From Aeromonas tecta (GTDB lineage Bacteria > Pseudomonadota > Gammaproteobacteria > Enterobacterales > Aeromonadaceae): a DNA stretch of 64,000 nt. Positions 1 to 9,282 of this stretch are shown one piece after another; the first letter of the stretch is position 1, and each line of letters starts with the position of its first letter. The stretch covers positions 372,786-436,785 of the forward strand of contig NZ_CDCA01000036.1 of assembly GCF_000820185.1 (NCBI RefSeq), in the 5' to 3' direction. The translations under genes were made by a program, and so were the position numbers. The notes beneath the pieces are model-generated. The model made no database searches and was not told the DNA's origin. It was given only the letters and a program-made list of their open reading frames with translations.

Positions 1-478
1 CCGCAGAGGCGACGAAGGTCACCAGGAAGACGGGCCAGTCGCCACCAAACAGCAGGCTGAAGGCCCCGCAGGAGAAGCCCACCATGGGCACCACCAGCCA
101 GGGATGATAGTGGAACGGCACTATGGCATCGAGCCGCTGGCGCACTTCCCGCGCGCCGACCAGCTCCTTCTCCGCCAGGATGCAGAGCCGCTGTACTTCG
201 CACACTACCTGCATGTTGATGCCTTGATCCCGCACCCGACGGGTAGTGGTGACGCAATGCCCCTGGTAGAGGCTGGTCAAGACGATGCCGCTGGCAGAGA
301 GCGCCATCTCGACACTCTCCAGTCCCAGCGCCAGGCCGAGCCGCACCGTGGTCTGCTCTACGATGCGCGCCTCGGCACCATATTGAGCCAGCAACTGGCC
401 CACCTTGACGATAATGCGGGTGATCTCTGTCTGCTGTTCCGGCGACAACACCCGTCTTGGAGTAATACTTCTCATCAT
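1..478 (-). CDS. yjjP: YjjP-type threonine/serine exporter subunit (partial, N-terminal part)
   Basis: The reverse strand encodes about 159 residues running off the left edge. The N-terminal part is a soluble domain of the DUF1212/ThrE family (segments EARIVEQTTVRLG, QGHCVTTTRRVRDQG), followed by the first hydrophobic stretch (PWLVVPMVGFSCGAFSLLFG). Family members are inner-membrane proteins that, with a small YjjB partner, export small molecules such as succinate or threonine/serine. Two ATGs in tandem (478 and 475) follow AAGGGA, which sits very close to the first, so the second ATG is a fair alternative. The rest of the gene and any yjjB partner lie outside the window. Confidence 0.8.
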   Translation of the reverse strand, partial: MMRSITPRRVLSPEQQTEITRIIVKVGQLLAQYGAEARIVEQTTVRLGLALGLESVEMALSASGIVLTSLYQGHCVTTTRRVRDQGINMQVVCEVQRLCILAEKELVGAREVRQRLDAIVPFHYHPWLVVPMVGFSCGAFSLLFGGDWPVFLVTFVASA

Positions 479-610
479 TCCCTTGAGTCGTAGCAAATTA
501 AACGTAGCGACATATTACCCCAGCCACTTTATTCCTCCATATATATCCATGCCGCGAAACCGTTATCGCGTTATTTATTCCCCTGCCAGCCTTCATTTGC
601 AGCAAATAAC

Positions 611-646
611 AAACAAGCCACCACGCTTATTAACAAGGTGGTGGCT
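611..646 (-). terminator. Intrinsic terminator downstream of the DUF3135 gene
   Basis: A nine-base stem (616-624 with 638-646), extended by three more pairs across a bulge, is followed on the reverse strand by a T-rich run (TTGTTTGTTATTT). Confidence 0.7.
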
Positions 647-692
647 CGGCTTATGAAAAAAGATGAAAATATAAATAAAACGGCTAAATATT

Positions 693-1031
693 CTATTTAT
701 CCCGGCGATGATCTGCGAGCCGGATAACATTATTTCCAGGAGGTCCGCCATCCGCCAGGGGGGCGGTTTCATGCTGGAGGTCACTGATCTGGCTGCGCAT
801 GGCGTAAAAGGATTCATGCATCATATTGGCAATCCGGATGCAGCTATCGAGGTTGTTTTTAGCCAGTCGACGCTGGCAGTCTATGCGAAATTGTAAACCC
901 CGCAGTCGTCGTTGCCGATCAGGCCCCACCTGTTCGATCAGGGCATCGATTTGCTTGTGCAAAAGTTCATCCAGCCGCTCCGGCTCGGCGAGGGCCCAGT
1001 GTTTGAGAGTATCGAAATCTGGCAGCTCCAT
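693..1031 (-). CDS. DUF3135 family protein
   Basis: A 112-residue cytosolic protein, acidic at the start (MELPDFDTLKHWALAEPERL) and with a mostly helical, Arg/Gln-rich middle. The opening and length match the DUF3135 family of Gammaproteobacteria, whose function is unknown. There is no signal peptide or membrane segment. It is a single-gene unit with its own terminator, reading toward the exporter gene. Nothing in the sequence indicates a catalytic role. Confidence 0.8.
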   Translation of the reverse strand: MELPDFDTLKHWALAEPERLDELLHKQIDALIEQVGPDRQRRLRGLQFRIDCQRRLAKNNLDSCIRIANMMHESFYAMRSQISDLQHETAPLADGGPPGNNVIRLADHRRDK

Positions 1032-1431
1032 ATGCCCTCCTGGCCAGAGGCCTCATGTGTGACACATCCAAACTACGCTCAGCACATAATTTCACTGTCC
1101 GTAAGAAAAGTTATATAAGAGGGCGGCGATCTTGGTTCAGCCTGCTCCGAGTCACAGGAGTCCGATTTTTGAACAATATGCAGGGGTAGCTGCGAGGAAA
1201 TAGATTTATTCGTTAATATTCAGATGATTATGAAAAACTCTTGTATGGCATTTTTTTTAGAAAATTTACGAACTCGTGTCACCGCTCTTATTCCCGAATA
1301 TTCGATTAGCGTGAGATCGTTTTCATTCGAACCATTTTTTCACTCATGCCCCCGAGCGGTCGCGGTGCTTTAACATATCTCACTGATTATGTTATTTTAT
1401 TTACCACTTTCAGCACGACAAAGAGCAGCTC
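1032..1431. other. Intergenic region between the divergent DUF3135 and mog genes
   Basis: This AT-rich 400-base stretch must hold both promoters. I see no coding region. The clearest structure is a 7-base inverted repeat at 1371-1394, just upstream of mog (listed separately). Confidence 0.6.
1371..1394. promoter_or_regulatory. Inverted repeat upstream of mog, possible operator
   Basis: TAACATA and TATGTTA are perfect inverted copies separated by ten bases, ending 37 bases before the mog start codon. This is typical of a dimeric regulator site. The half-site orientation is opposite to the GTTAT...ATAAC arrangement of known ModE sites, so I do not assign a regulator. Confidence 0.4.
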
Positions 1432-1962
1432 ATGAGCAAGGCAAGAATCGGTATCGTCACCGTCAGCGATCGCGCCAGCGCAGGCGTCTATGAGGATCTC
1501 TCCGGCAAGGCCATCATGGAGACCCTGGGTGCCTATCTGACCTCGGAGTGGGAAGCCGTCTACCGGCTCATCCCGGATGAGCAGGATCAGATTGAAGCGA
1601 CCCTGACCCAACTGGCGGATGAGGAACACTGCAGCCTCATCGTCACCACGGGCGGCACCGGCCCGGCAAAGCGGGATGTGACCCCGGAAGCCACGGAGGC
1701 GGTGTGCGATCGCATGATGCCAGGCTTCGGTGAGCTGATGCGGGCGGAGTCGCTCAAGTTCGTCCCCACCGCCATTCTGTCGCGCCAGACAGCAGGCCTG
1801 CGCGGCAGCAGCCTCATCGTCAATTTACCGGGCAAACCCAAATCGATCCGCGAGTGCCTGGATGCTGTCTTCCCCGCCATCCCTTACTGCATCGACCTGA
1901 TGGACGGCCCCTATCTCGAGTGCGACGAGAGCGTCATCAAGCCATTTCGTCCCAAGAAATAA
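1432..1962 (+). CDS. mog: Molybdopterin adenylyltransferase
   Basis: A 176-residue protein of the MoaB/Mog fold. It adenylates molybdopterin, activating it for molybdate insertion by MoeA. Visible family motifs are GIVTVSDRASAG near residue 7, VTTGGTGPAKRDVTPEA around 70-86 (substrate-binding GGTG loop) and SLIVNLPGKPKSI near 126-138. Length and the acidic-to-basic C-terminus fit Mog rather than MoaB. It is transcribed alone; a weak hairpin follows the stop. The ribosome site is only moderate (AAGAGCAG). Confidence 0.92.
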   Translation: MSKARIGIVTVSDRASAGVYEDLSGKAIMETLGAYLTSEWEAVYRLIPDEQDQIEATLTQLADEEHCSLIVTTGGTGPAKRDVTPEATEAVCDRMMPGFGELMRAESLKFVPTAILSRQTAGLRGSSLIVNLPGKPKSIRECLDAVFPAIPYCIDLMDGPYLECDESVIKPFRPKK

Positions 1963-1966
1963 ACGA

Positions 1967-1991
1967 GCTGGCCGGGGTCTCCCCCAGCCAG
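1967..1991 (+). terminator. Terminator-like hairpin after mog
   Basis: A GC-rich imperfect stem (CTGGC with GCCAG, then GGGG with CCCC) forms just after the mog stop. The following U-run is weak, so termination efficiency is uncertain. Confidence 0.45.
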
Positions 1992-2026
1992 TGTCTCATT
2001 GCATGGTCGTCAACGATTGGCGGCCA

Positions 2027-2440
2027 TCATTTGCGGCCATAAACCTTGACCCCCGCCTTGCTGCCTTCTGAATTGCCATAGACTTCAATCTTCTTGATGC
2101 AGAGCCTGGCCCCCAAGGATTTCCAGCCCGATTCCTGATCCTGCGCCAGATCCCGATCGAAATTGAGGGTCTTGCTGCGACCATCACCATAGGTCAGCTT
2201 GACCCTGTCCAGGGTCAGCTCCCGCTCCGCCTTCACCATGATGGACTTGACCGGCCGGCAGACGATCATGGGGATGATGGCCGGACGATCACCGACCCCC
2301 AGCAAGAGGGTCTTGCCGAGCCGGAATTCACCATCAGCCAGAGCCGATGAGGCCTGGGTCCAGAGCAGGGTGGATAACACGCATGCGGTCAGGCCGCGGC
2401 GCAGCAGAGATGGGGTTGAACAAGAGAATGAAACGGACAT
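2027..2440 (-). CDS. DUF2541 (YaaI-like) exported protein
   Basis: A 137-residue protein with a signal peptide (Leu/Ala-rich segment up to about residue 35, probable cleavage after SSALA). The mature part resembles the small periplasmic DUF2541 family: a LLGVGDRPAI opening, a conserved Cys in IVCRPVKSIMVKAE and a second Cys near the end (ARLCIKKIEV), which may form a disulfide. Function is unknown. It converges on mog and lies just beyond the 3' end of the APE operon but is separated from it by about 100 bases. Confidence 0.75.
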   Translation of the reverse strand: MSVSFSCSTPSLLRRGLTACVLSTLLWTQASSALADGEFRLGKTLLLGVGDRPAIIPMIVCRPVKSIMVKAERELTLDRVKLTYGDGRSKTLNFDRDLAQDQESGWKSLGARLCIKKIEVYGNSEGSKAGVKVYGRK

Positions 2441-2544
2441 GATGCCTCCCTAAAAGTGGAAGGCATCTTAATTAATCGAAGCTAAACCCAGGCTGTACTG
2501 GAACTGAACTGGAGCTGCACCCGAGCTGAACGGGCGCAACCCCA

Positions 2545-3771
2545 TCAGGCCCAGCGCTTGAAGATGAGGGAGGTATTGATGCCGCCAAACGCGAAGTTGT
2601 TGGACATCAGATACTCCACATCCAGCACCCGTCCACCGCTTTGGATGTGATCCAGCGGGGCGCAGGCGGGATCCGGCTCATCCAGGTTGAGGGTCGGCGC
2701 GAACCAGCCCTCGGCCATCATCTCAAGGGAGAGCCAGGCCTCGATGGCGCCGCAGGCCCCCAGGGTGTGGCCGAAGTAGCTTTTGAGGGAAGAGATGGGG
2801 GTCTTGTCACCAAACAGGGCCGCGGTGGCGTGGCTTTCGGCGATGTCGCCGCGCTCGGTGGCCGTGCCATGGGCGCTGATGTAGCCGATGTCCTTGGGCG
2901 CAAGGCCCGCATCCGCCAGCGCCAGTGCCATGCAGAGTTGCATCGTCTCCTGCTGGGGCTGGGTCACATGGGCCGCATCACAGTTGGTGGCAAAGCCCAC
3001 CAATTCGGCGAAAATATGGGCCCCGCGCGCCCTGGCGTGCTCAAGCTCCTCCAGGATCAGGCTCCCGGCCCCTTCCCCGATCACCAGCCCATCCCGCGTC
3101 TTGTCAAAAGGTCTGGGGGTGAGCGCCGGGGTGTCGTTCATCTGGCTGGTGGCAAACAGGGTGTCGAACACTACGGCCTCGGACGGGCACAGCTCCTCCG
3201 CCCCCCCCGCCACCATCAGATCCTGATAGCCGTGCTTGATCGCTTCATAGGCATAGCCAATGCCCTGGCTGCCCGAAGTGCAGGCGCTGGAGGTGGGAAT
3301 GACCCGGCCACGCAGGCCGAAGAAGAGCCCGGTATTGACCGCCGCCGTGTGGGGCATCATCTGCACATAGGTGGTGGCCGTGATGCTGGCGGTGGTTTTG
3401 TCGTTGAGCATGGCGCCAAAGGCGCTGATGGGCTCGGTACTGCCGGTGGAGGAGCCATAGGCGATGCCGGTGCGCCCGCCGGTCAGTACTGGGTGGTCGA
3501 TGAGCCCGGCCTGGGTCAGGGCCAATTCGGTGGCTACGGTCGCGAGCTGGGAGACCCGTCCCATGGCTCTGGTCTTCTTGCGCGGATAACGCGCCGGCAG
3601 AGCAAAGTCTATGATCGGAGCCGCCAGCCGGGTGTTCAGCCCCTCGTAGATGGCCCATTCCGGCATCTCGCGCACGGCGTTGCGCTCGCCCTTGAGCCGG
3701 GGCCCCACGCTCTGCCAGTCATTGCCAAAGGCGGTCACCCCGGCCATGCCGGTGACGACGACACGCTTCAT
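2545..3771 (-). CDS. apeR: Aryl-polyene beta-ketoacyl-ACP synthase ApeR
   Basis: A 408-residue FabF-like ketosynthase that condenses ACP-bound intermediates with malonyl-ACP in polyene elongation. The thiolase-fold catalytic residues are all present: Cys164 in SSACTSGSQG, His301 in ISAHGTATERGD, and Lys330/His335 in SSLKSYFGHTLG. It is the last gene of the leftward APE operon, 52 bases after apeQ. A second full ketosynthase (ApeO) and a chain-length-factor-like partner (ApeC) are in the same operon, as in characterised APE clusters. Confidence 0.93.
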   Translation of the reverse strand: MKRVVVTGMAGVTAFGNDWQSVGPRLKGERNAVREMPEWAIYEGLNTRLAAPIIDFALPARYPRKKTRAMGRVSQLATVATELALTQAGLIDHPVLTGGRTGIAYGSSTGSTEPISAFGAMLNDKTTASITATTYVQMMPHTAAVNTGLFFGLRGRVIPTSSACTSGSQGIGYAYEAIKHGYQDLMVAGGAEELCPSEAVVFDTLFATSQMNDTPALTPRPFDKTRDGLVIGEGAGSLILEELEHARARGAHIFAELVGFATNCDAAHVTQPQQETMQLCMALALADAGLAPKDIGYISAHGTATERGDIAESHATAALFGDKTPISSLKSYFGHTLGACGAIEAWLSLEMMAEGWFAPTLNLDEPDPACAPLDHIQSGGRVLDVEYLMSNNFAFGGINTSLIFKRWA

Positions 3772-3823
3772 GCTGTTCTCCCTTCCTGCTGTTCCTGATG
3801 GTTCACTGGTTTCATGAGTCCAC

Positions 3824-4549
3824 TCATATCAGGCCCCCGTTGATCGAAATGACCTGACGGGTGACGTAGCCCGCGATGTCCGACATCAGGTAGGAGACCA
3901 GACCCGCGACCTCGTCGGCCTGACCCATCCGCTTGAGGGGGATCATCTTCAGCGCCTCGGCCTCTACCTCGGCATTGACCATGCCGGTGTCGATGAGGCC
4001 GGGGGCCACGCAGTTCACCGTGATCTTGCGTTTGGCCAGCTCCAGCGCCAGGGCCTTGCTGGCCCCTATGATACCCGCCTTGGCGGCGCTGTAATTGACC
4101 TGACCCCGGTTCCCCATGATGCCGGAGACGGATGACAGTGTGACGATGCGACCGCCCCGGCGTAGCCCTATCATGGGCATGATGCAGGGCTTGAGCAGGT
4201 TGTAGAAGCCGTCGAGGTTGGTGTGCAGCACCCCGTCCCAATCCTCGTCGGTCAGGGCTGGAAAGGCGCCATCACGGATCACGCCGGCATTGCTGACCAC
4301 GCCATAGTAGGCGCCATGGGCCTCGATGTCGGATTCGAGGCGGCTGCGGCACTGCTCCCTGTCCGAAATATCGAACTGGATGAGGCGCCCCTGGCCTCCC
4401 ACCGCCACCAGCTCGCTCAGGGTGTGCTCGGCCCCTTCCCGATCGCCGTGATAGTGCACCACGATATCAAAGCCATCGGCGGCTAGTTTCAGGGCGATGG
4501 CGCGACCTATGCCCTTGCTGGCACCTGTCACCAGTACGGTGGAATTCAT
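3824..4549 (-). CDS. apeQ: Aryl-polyene 3-ketoacyl-ACP reductase ApeQ (FabG family)
   Basis: A short-chain dehydrogenase of 241 residues. The NAD(P)-binding TGASKGIG motif is at 9-16, NAG at 87-89, and the catalytic Ser140, Tyr153 and Lys157 lie in LSSVSG and YSAAK. It reduces the keto group after each condensation. I chose the ATG at 4549 because GGGAG lies five bases upstream; a GTG two codons earlier overlaps that site. A 75-base gap separates it from apeP. Confidence 0.92.
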   Translation of the reverse strand: MNSTVLVTGASKGIGRAIALKLAADGFDIVVHYHGDREGAEHTLSELVAVGGQGRLIQFDISDREQCRSRLESDIEAHGAYYGVVSNAGVIRDGAFPALTDEDWDGVLHTNLDGFYNLLKPCIMPMIGLRRGGRIVTLSSVSGIMGNRGQVNYSAAKAGIIGASKALALELAKRKITVNCVAPGLIDTGMVNAEVEAEALKMIPLKRMGQADEVAGLVSYLMSDIAGYVTRQVISINGGLI

Positions 4550-4624
4550 CCTCACTCCCTCTCCAAAAATCAGACAATTCGACTATTAAATGAAACAAAA
4601 GCAGTCAAAGTGATAGTTAAAATG

Positions 4625-5074
4625 CTAGCCAAGCAGTGCTGACAGCTCTTCGTCGCTCGGCAAATAGGTGCTGAGACGGGCCTCGGCGCAGGGCAGATCG
4701 CCGCGCAGGATCCGGCATTCGAAACTGGCCATGCCGCCATCTTCCAGCAGGCATTCGGCCTCGATGACGAGCCGCTCGCCGGCTTCAAAGCTAGCCACCT
4801 GGCTCTGATACTGGCGGCTGCCGAGCAGCATGCCGATACGCACCGGCTCTCCCCGCTCCCGGCCCCGCATGCCGGCCCAGGCGGCGATGGTCTGGGCCAT
4901 CAGCTCAAGACCAACCCAGGCGGGCAGCTTACCCTGCTCGTCCAGCAGCAGGCCGTGGCGCGCACCGACCCTTGTCTCGCAGCGCACCCGAGTGCCCTGA
5001 TAGTCGAGCAGCTTGTCCAGCAGCAGCATGGGCGCCTGATGGGGCAGCAACTCGGCGATGGTGATGTCGTTCAT
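4625..5074 (-). CDS. apeP: Aryl-polyene 3-hydroxyacyl-ACP dehydratase ApeP
   Basis: A 149-residue single hot-dog protein. LLPHQAPMLLLDKLLDY near the N-terminus gives the catalytic His12 of the FabA/FabZ class, and LELMAQTIAAWAG carries the expected Glu-containing central helix. It removes water to create each double bond of the polyene. Its start overlaps the apeO stop by four bases (ATGA), so the two are translationally coupled. Confidence 0.88.
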   Translation of the reverse strand: MNDITIAELLPHQAPMLLLDKLLDYQGTRVRCETRVGARHGLLLDEQGKLPAWVGLELMAQTIAAWAGMRGRERGEPVRIGMLLGSRQYQSQVASFEAGERLVIEAECLLEDGGMASFECRILRGDLPCAEARLSTYLPSDEELSALLG

Positions 5075-6315
5075 GACGCTTTCCCCTGATGATCCTGGCC
5101 GGTGCGCCCCAGCAACAGGCTGACGTTATTGCCGCCGAAGGCGAAGGAGTTGGATAACACCCGGGCAAGGGGCTTGCCTGTATCGGCAGCAGAGGCCGAT
5201 TGCACCAACGTGATGGACGCCAGCGCCGAGTCTTGTACGCCCCCCTGATGTGGGGGGGGCAGTGCCTGCTCCATCAGCAGGCAGCAGAGCGCCGCCTCTA
5301 TGGCTCCCGCCGCCCCCAGGGTATGGCCGGTCAACATCTTGGTGGAGCTACAGGGCGCCGTGCTCTCGTCGCCATAGAGGCGGGTCAGGGCCTTGCTCTC
5401 CATCTCGTCGTTGAGCCGGGTCGCGGTGCCGTGCAGGTTGATGTAATCAATGTCCGCAGCTTCCAAACCAGCCTGTTGCAGCGCCATGCGCATGGCGGCC
5501 TCGGCCCCTATTCCTTCCGGATGGGGGGCCGAGATGTGCCAGGCATCGGAGGACTCACCGGCGCCGAGCAGGGCGAGACTCGCGCACTCCCGGGTCAGCA
5601 GGAAGAGGGCCGCCCCCTCCCCTATGTTGATACCGCGCCGCTCGGCTTCGAAGGGACGGCAGAGATCCGTGCTCAGTGACTCCAGGCTGTCGAAGCCGTT
5701 GAGGGTCAGCCCGCACAGGCTGTCGACCCCGCCGACGATGACCACATCGGCAAGACCCGCTGCCAGCAGGCGCTGACCGCTGATAAAGGCGCGGGCGCTG
5801 GATGAACAGGCGGTGGAGAGGGTATAAGCGGGACCTGTGAGAGCCAGGTATCGCGCCAGAAACTCGCTCGGCGAGCCCAGCTCCTGCTGGCGATAGTCAA
5901 ACTCCGCCGGCAGCGGCTGGCCTTCCCGCACGGCTGCAACGGCGACCTCGGCCTCGGCAATGCCCGAGGTGCTGGTGCCGAGCACGATGGCGATGCGATC
6001 CGCGCCGAATCTGCTCTTGAGCTCATTGAGGGCGGGCTGGATCTGGGTCAGCGCTGCCAGCAGCAGGCGGTTGTTGCGCGAATCATAGACGGCCAGGGCC
6101 GCCGGGATGGCAGGCAGTTCGCCGCCCACTCGACCGATCGGGGTGAGCCGGCCATCGCTCAGCTCGGCCCGTTCATGGTCGAGCGGCGTCACGCCCGAAC
6201 TGTGCCAGGCGCTCAGCGCCGCGGACATGGCTACCTTGCCCTCCCCCAGGGCGCAGACAAGGCCGTAGTCCCGGATATAGCAGGGGGCAACCGGGGAGCT
6301 CTTGTTTGCACTCAT
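5071..6315 (-). CDS. apeO: Aryl-polyene beta-ketoacyl-ACP synthase ApeO
   Basis: A 414-residue ketosynthase with Cys170 (LSTACSSSA), His295 (NLHGTATR), and Lys326/His331 (STKMLTGHTLG). In characterised APE systems the ApeO and ApeC ketosynthase and chain-length-factor proteins form a complex that elongates the aryl starter. It overlaps apeN and apeP by four bases each. It differs clearly in sequence from ApeR, so it is not a recent duplicate. Confidence 0.92.
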   Translation of the reverse strand: MSANKSSPVAPCYIRDYGLVCALGEGKVAMSAALSAWHSSGVTPLDHERAELSDGRLTPIGRVGGELPAIPAALAVYDSRNNRLLLAALTQIQPALNELKSRFGADRIAIVLGTSTSGIAEAEVAVAAVREGQPLPAEFDYRQQELGSPSEFLARYLALTGPAYTLSTACSSSARAFISGQRLLAAGLADVVIVGGVDSLCGLTLNGFDSLESLSTDLCRPFEAERRGINIGEGAALFLLTRECASLALLGAGESSDAWHISAPHPEGIGAEAAMRMALQQAGLEAADIDYINLHGTATRLNDEMESKALTRLYGDESTAPCSSTKMLTGHTLGAAGAIEAALCCLLMEQALPPPHQGGVQDSALASITLVQSASAADTGKPLARVLSNSFAFGGNNVSLLLGRTGQDHQGKAS

Positions 6316-6896
6316 GGGGCCAGCTTCTCCATCTGTAACTGGTAGTCAAAAGCGTGCTGGATGAGCTGCACCGGCTCGCGCTCCCCGTCGACCTGGCGGT
6401 AGTGGATCTCGCTCACCAGCTTGCCATCGAGATCGGTCAGGCGCCGCACCATGCCCTCATCCTCGAGGTGCCAGCCCTCGGGCAGCCTGGCTTGCCAGGT
6501 GGCGATGGGCCAGTAGCTCAGCATCACGTCGGCAAGCACCTGGGCCACGGGGGGCAGTGCCGCGCCACCCAGCAGGTTGGACAGCTGCTCGGTGCGAATG
6601 ACCTCCCCCTCATAACTCACCCGAAACAGCCGGATCCCGCTTGGGGTCAGTCCGACTAAAGTCAGCTTGTGGCCATCGGCCTCCAGCACGGTCAGCAGCT
6701 GGTGTTCTCCGCCCTTGCTGTGGGCACTGAGCAGTTGCTGACGGTAGAGGGGTTGCGCCCGCTCCGGGGGCGGCAGCAGCAAGCTGGTGCCCGGGGTCAG
6801 GTAGGCGCGATTCTCAGGCGCAGGGGCACTCGCACAGGCGCTAAGTAAAGCGGTGAGCAAGGCGGTGAGCAACAGGGGCAGAAACAGCTTCATCAT
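6312..6896 (-). CDS. apeN: Aryl-polyene cluster DUF3261 lipoprotein ApeN
   Basis: This lipoprotein opens with a signal sequence ending in the lipobox LLSAC. The remainder matches the DUF3261 family found in APE clusters, thought to act at the outer membrane during pigment deposition. I placed the start at 6896, where GGAG precedes a double ATG and the signal peptide is of normal length. An upstream ATG at 6929 would add eleven residues before it. The 3' end overlaps apeO by four bases. Confidence 0.8.
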   Translation of the reverse strand: MMKLFLPLLLTALLTALLSACASAPAPENRAYLTPGTSLLLPPPERAQPLYRQQLLSAHSKGGEHQLLTVLEADGHKLTLVGLTPSGIRLFRVSYEGEVIRTEQLSNLLGGAALPPVAQVLADVMLSYWPIATWQARLPEGWHLEDEGMVRRLTDLDGKLVSEIHYRQVDGEREPVQLIQHAFDYQLQMEKLAP

Positions 6897-6933
6897 GGCT
6901 CCAAGAGCGCTGGGGTGGATAAGGGTCATGGGA

Positions 6934-9282
6934 TCATCGCCTGTCCAGTACCAGAGGAGAGAGCAGGAAGGCGATAAAGATGCCGCCGCTCAGCACCAGA
7001 CCGAAGCCCGCGATGGCCGAGGTGTGGCTCAGGGCCAACAGACCGAATGAGAGCTGGGTGGTCAGGTTGGCCAGCAGGATGGCAAACATGGTCGAGCGTT
7101 GGCGCATAGGATCCCCGCCGCTGTAGGCGAAGAAGAGGCTGTAGTCGATGCCGATGCCGAAGATGAGGCTCATGGCCAGCACCCCGAACAGGGTGAGCGG
7201 TTGGCCACAGGCGGCGAGCAGGCCCAGCCCAGCCCCCAGGGAAAATCCGCTGATCATCAGGATCCGCGCGCCCTTGCGCCAGCCAAAGCGAGCCCAGAGC
7301 AGCAGGCCCACCAGGGCGATCGCCACTGCCAGCAGTTCAGTCAGCTTGACCCTGTAGTGGGCAAACAGCTCGCTCCACTGGTTGCGTGGATCCTGCCAGA
7401 AGACCCCCTCCTGCCCCTCGGCCAGGGCCGCCACCACGGCCACGTCAGTCACGCCGTTGACCGGCAGCCAGAGCGCGACCCGGCCATCTGGCAAGCCGTG
7501 CCACAGCAGCCGACTGCCCTCGCTGACGGGGCTGGCCAGCCAATGTTCAGGAGTCAGAGGATGCCAGGATCTGGGCTCGGCCTTGACCGGCACCCCGGCC
7601 TGGTTGAGCCGCGCCACCACCTCGGGCAACAGGTTTGTCAGAGCGGTGTGATCCGCCTGCTGCTGCGCCAGAGAGGGCAGCCACTGGGCCAGCGAAACGA
7701 ACCCCGTCAGCTGGCCCTGCGCCTTGGCCTCGGCCAGCTTGCGACTCATGGCTTCGAGGCGCTGCAGGGCTGTCTCCCCATCTGCCGCCGTCACCAGGAA
7801 GCCGGTCATACCTCCCTGCTGGCCGGTGAGGCGCTGGATCTGCCGCTCCTGTGCCTGTAGCTCAATGGGCAGCGGCTGCAACCGGGCGATGTCATCATCG
7901 ACTTCCAGTCGGCTCAATCCCGCTACGATCAGGATAAGGCAGAGCAAAGGCACACCCCAGCGCAAGGCAGGCCACTCGCGCCACCACCTGAGCCAGAGCG
8001 CCATCGGCACCAGTACGCGGGCCTCCCGCTGGGGCAAGTCACCGAGCCAGAGCGGGAACAGGCAGAGCACGGTAATGAACGAGGCCGTCAGCCCCACCAG
8101 GGCGCACAGCGCCATCTGCTGCAAACCGGGGAAGGGAGCGAGCCAGAGCAGACCATAACCGACCAGGGTGGCAAGCAGCGCCATCGAAAGGCTGGGCAGC
8201 AAGCGGGCGCGGGTCTGGTGAGGGCTCTCCTGCAAGCCATGCAGGCGCCGCTCGGTCAGGAAGTGGATGCCGTAATCTATGATGCCGACCAGGCTGGAGC
8301 TGATCACCAGGGTGAACATGTGCACCTCGCCAAACCAGAGCAGCACGGCCAGTACCCCCCAGGCGAGGCCGACGGCGATGGGCAGCAGGGAGATCCAGAG
8401 CGCCCGATACGAGCGAAACGCCAGCCACATCAGCAGCAAGACCCCAATCGTGGAGCCGAGCCCTATGGTGGAGATGTCCTCCTGGGCCAGCTCGCTGGCG
8501 TGCTGGCTGTAGAAGAGGGTGCCACGGCGCAGCAGCTCCACCCCAGGGAACTGGGCCTTGAGGCTCTGCTCCGCCTCGTTAAGGCGGCTCAGCAGCTCGG
8601 TATTGCGAGCGAGATCGAAGGCCGACAAGTCCAGCTCGGCGCGCAGCAGGAACCACTGCCGCCCCCCCTCGTCCTGGCTCATCAACCAGTCATGGTCGAG
8701 GCGCATTGTGCTGGTCATCTGACCCTGCACCCCGGCCCGGGTCAGCAGCAGGGGATCGGATTGCCACTCGGTGCGGGAAACCCCACCGAAGGGGCTGTAG
8801 ATCTGGCCGAGCACCCACTGGCTCCAGGCCTCCGGGCCTGCGGCCAAGCGGGCACGGCTGCCCTCATCGAGACGCTGCCAAGCATAGTCATAGATGAAGC
8901 CTTGCCAGGCGGGAGCGAGCTCTGGCTGATTGGCGCGCACCGCGCTGAGCTCAGGCAGGGCGTTCAGGGCCTTTGCCCACTCCTGCGCCGCGGCGCGGCC
9001 GTCCCGCCCCGCTGGCAGGCTCAGCATCCAGACCAGCTGCTTGTCGATCTGGCGTAGCAAGCCTTCGCGCAGGGCCGGATCCAGCGCGGATCGCTCCTCG
9101 TGGGGCAGCAGGTCCATCAGGCTGGTGTTGATGCGGCTGTGGGAGAGTTGCCAGCCGAGCAGCGCCAACGCCAGCGCGCTGAGCAGCAGCCAGAGCCAGG
9201 AGAGCCGACGCCAGGTCAGCTCGCTCCAGCCCCGGACAAGGGATGCGCATTCAGAAGATGCGGCGGGGTGTTCAGGGAGCAA
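6934..9282 (-). CDS. apeM: Aryl-polyene MMPL/RND-type exporter ApeM
   Basis: A roughly 780-residue inner-membrane protein of the MMPL/RND superfamily. One transmembrane helix (WLWLLLSALALALLGW) is followed by a large periplasmic loop, then a block of helices (including FTLVISSSLVGIIDYGIHF), a second periplasmic loop and another block (FGVLAMSLIFGIGIDYSLFF). GIIDYGIHF and GIGIDYSLFF are the proton-relay segments of the family. It probably moves the aryl-polyene lipid. I propose the TTG at 9282 (GAGGAG about ten bases upstream, overlapping apeL by eleven bases). An ATG at 9354 would lie well inside apeL. Confidence 0.85.
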   Translation of the reverse strand: MLPEHPAASSECASLVRGWSELTWRRLSWLWLLLSALALALLGWQLSHSRINTSLMDLLPHEERSALDPALREGLLRQIDKQLVWMLSLPAGRDGRAAAQEWAKALNALPELSAVRANQPELAPAWQGFIYDYAWQRLDEGSRARLAAGPEAWSQWVLGQIYSPFGGVSRTEWQSDPLLLTRAGVQGQMTSTMRLDHDWLMSQDEGGRQWFLLRAELDLSAFDLARNTELLSRLNEAEQSLKAQFPGVELLRRGTLFYSQHASELAQEDISTIGLGSTIGVLLLMWLAFRSYRALWISLLPIAVGLAWGVLAVLLWFGEVHMFTLVISSSLVGIIDYGIHFLTERRLHGLQESPHQTRARLLPSLSMALLATLVGYGLLWLAPFPGLQQMALCALVGLTASFITVLCLFPLWLGDLPQREARVLVPMALWLRWWREWPALRWGVPLLCLILIVAGLSRLEVDDDIARLQPLPIELQAQERQIQRLTGQQGGMTGFLVTAADGETALQRLEAMSRKLAEAKAQGQLTGFVSLAQWLPSLAQQQADHTALTNLLPEVVARLNQAGVPVKAEPRSWHPLTPEHWLASPVSEGSRLLWHGLPDGRVALWLPVNGVTDVAVVAALAEGQEGVFWQDPRNQWSELFAHYRVKLTELLAVAIALVGLLLWARFGWRKGARILMISGFSLGAGLGLLAACGQPLTLFGVLAMSLIFGIGIDYSLFFAYSGGDPMRQRSTMFAILLANLTTQLSFGLLALSHTSAIAGFGLVLSGGIFIAFLLSPLVLDRR

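Noticed and set aside
1371..1394. ModE box upstream of mog
   Set aside because: The half-sites are in the opposite orientation to known ModE operators and lack the CG at the outer ends.
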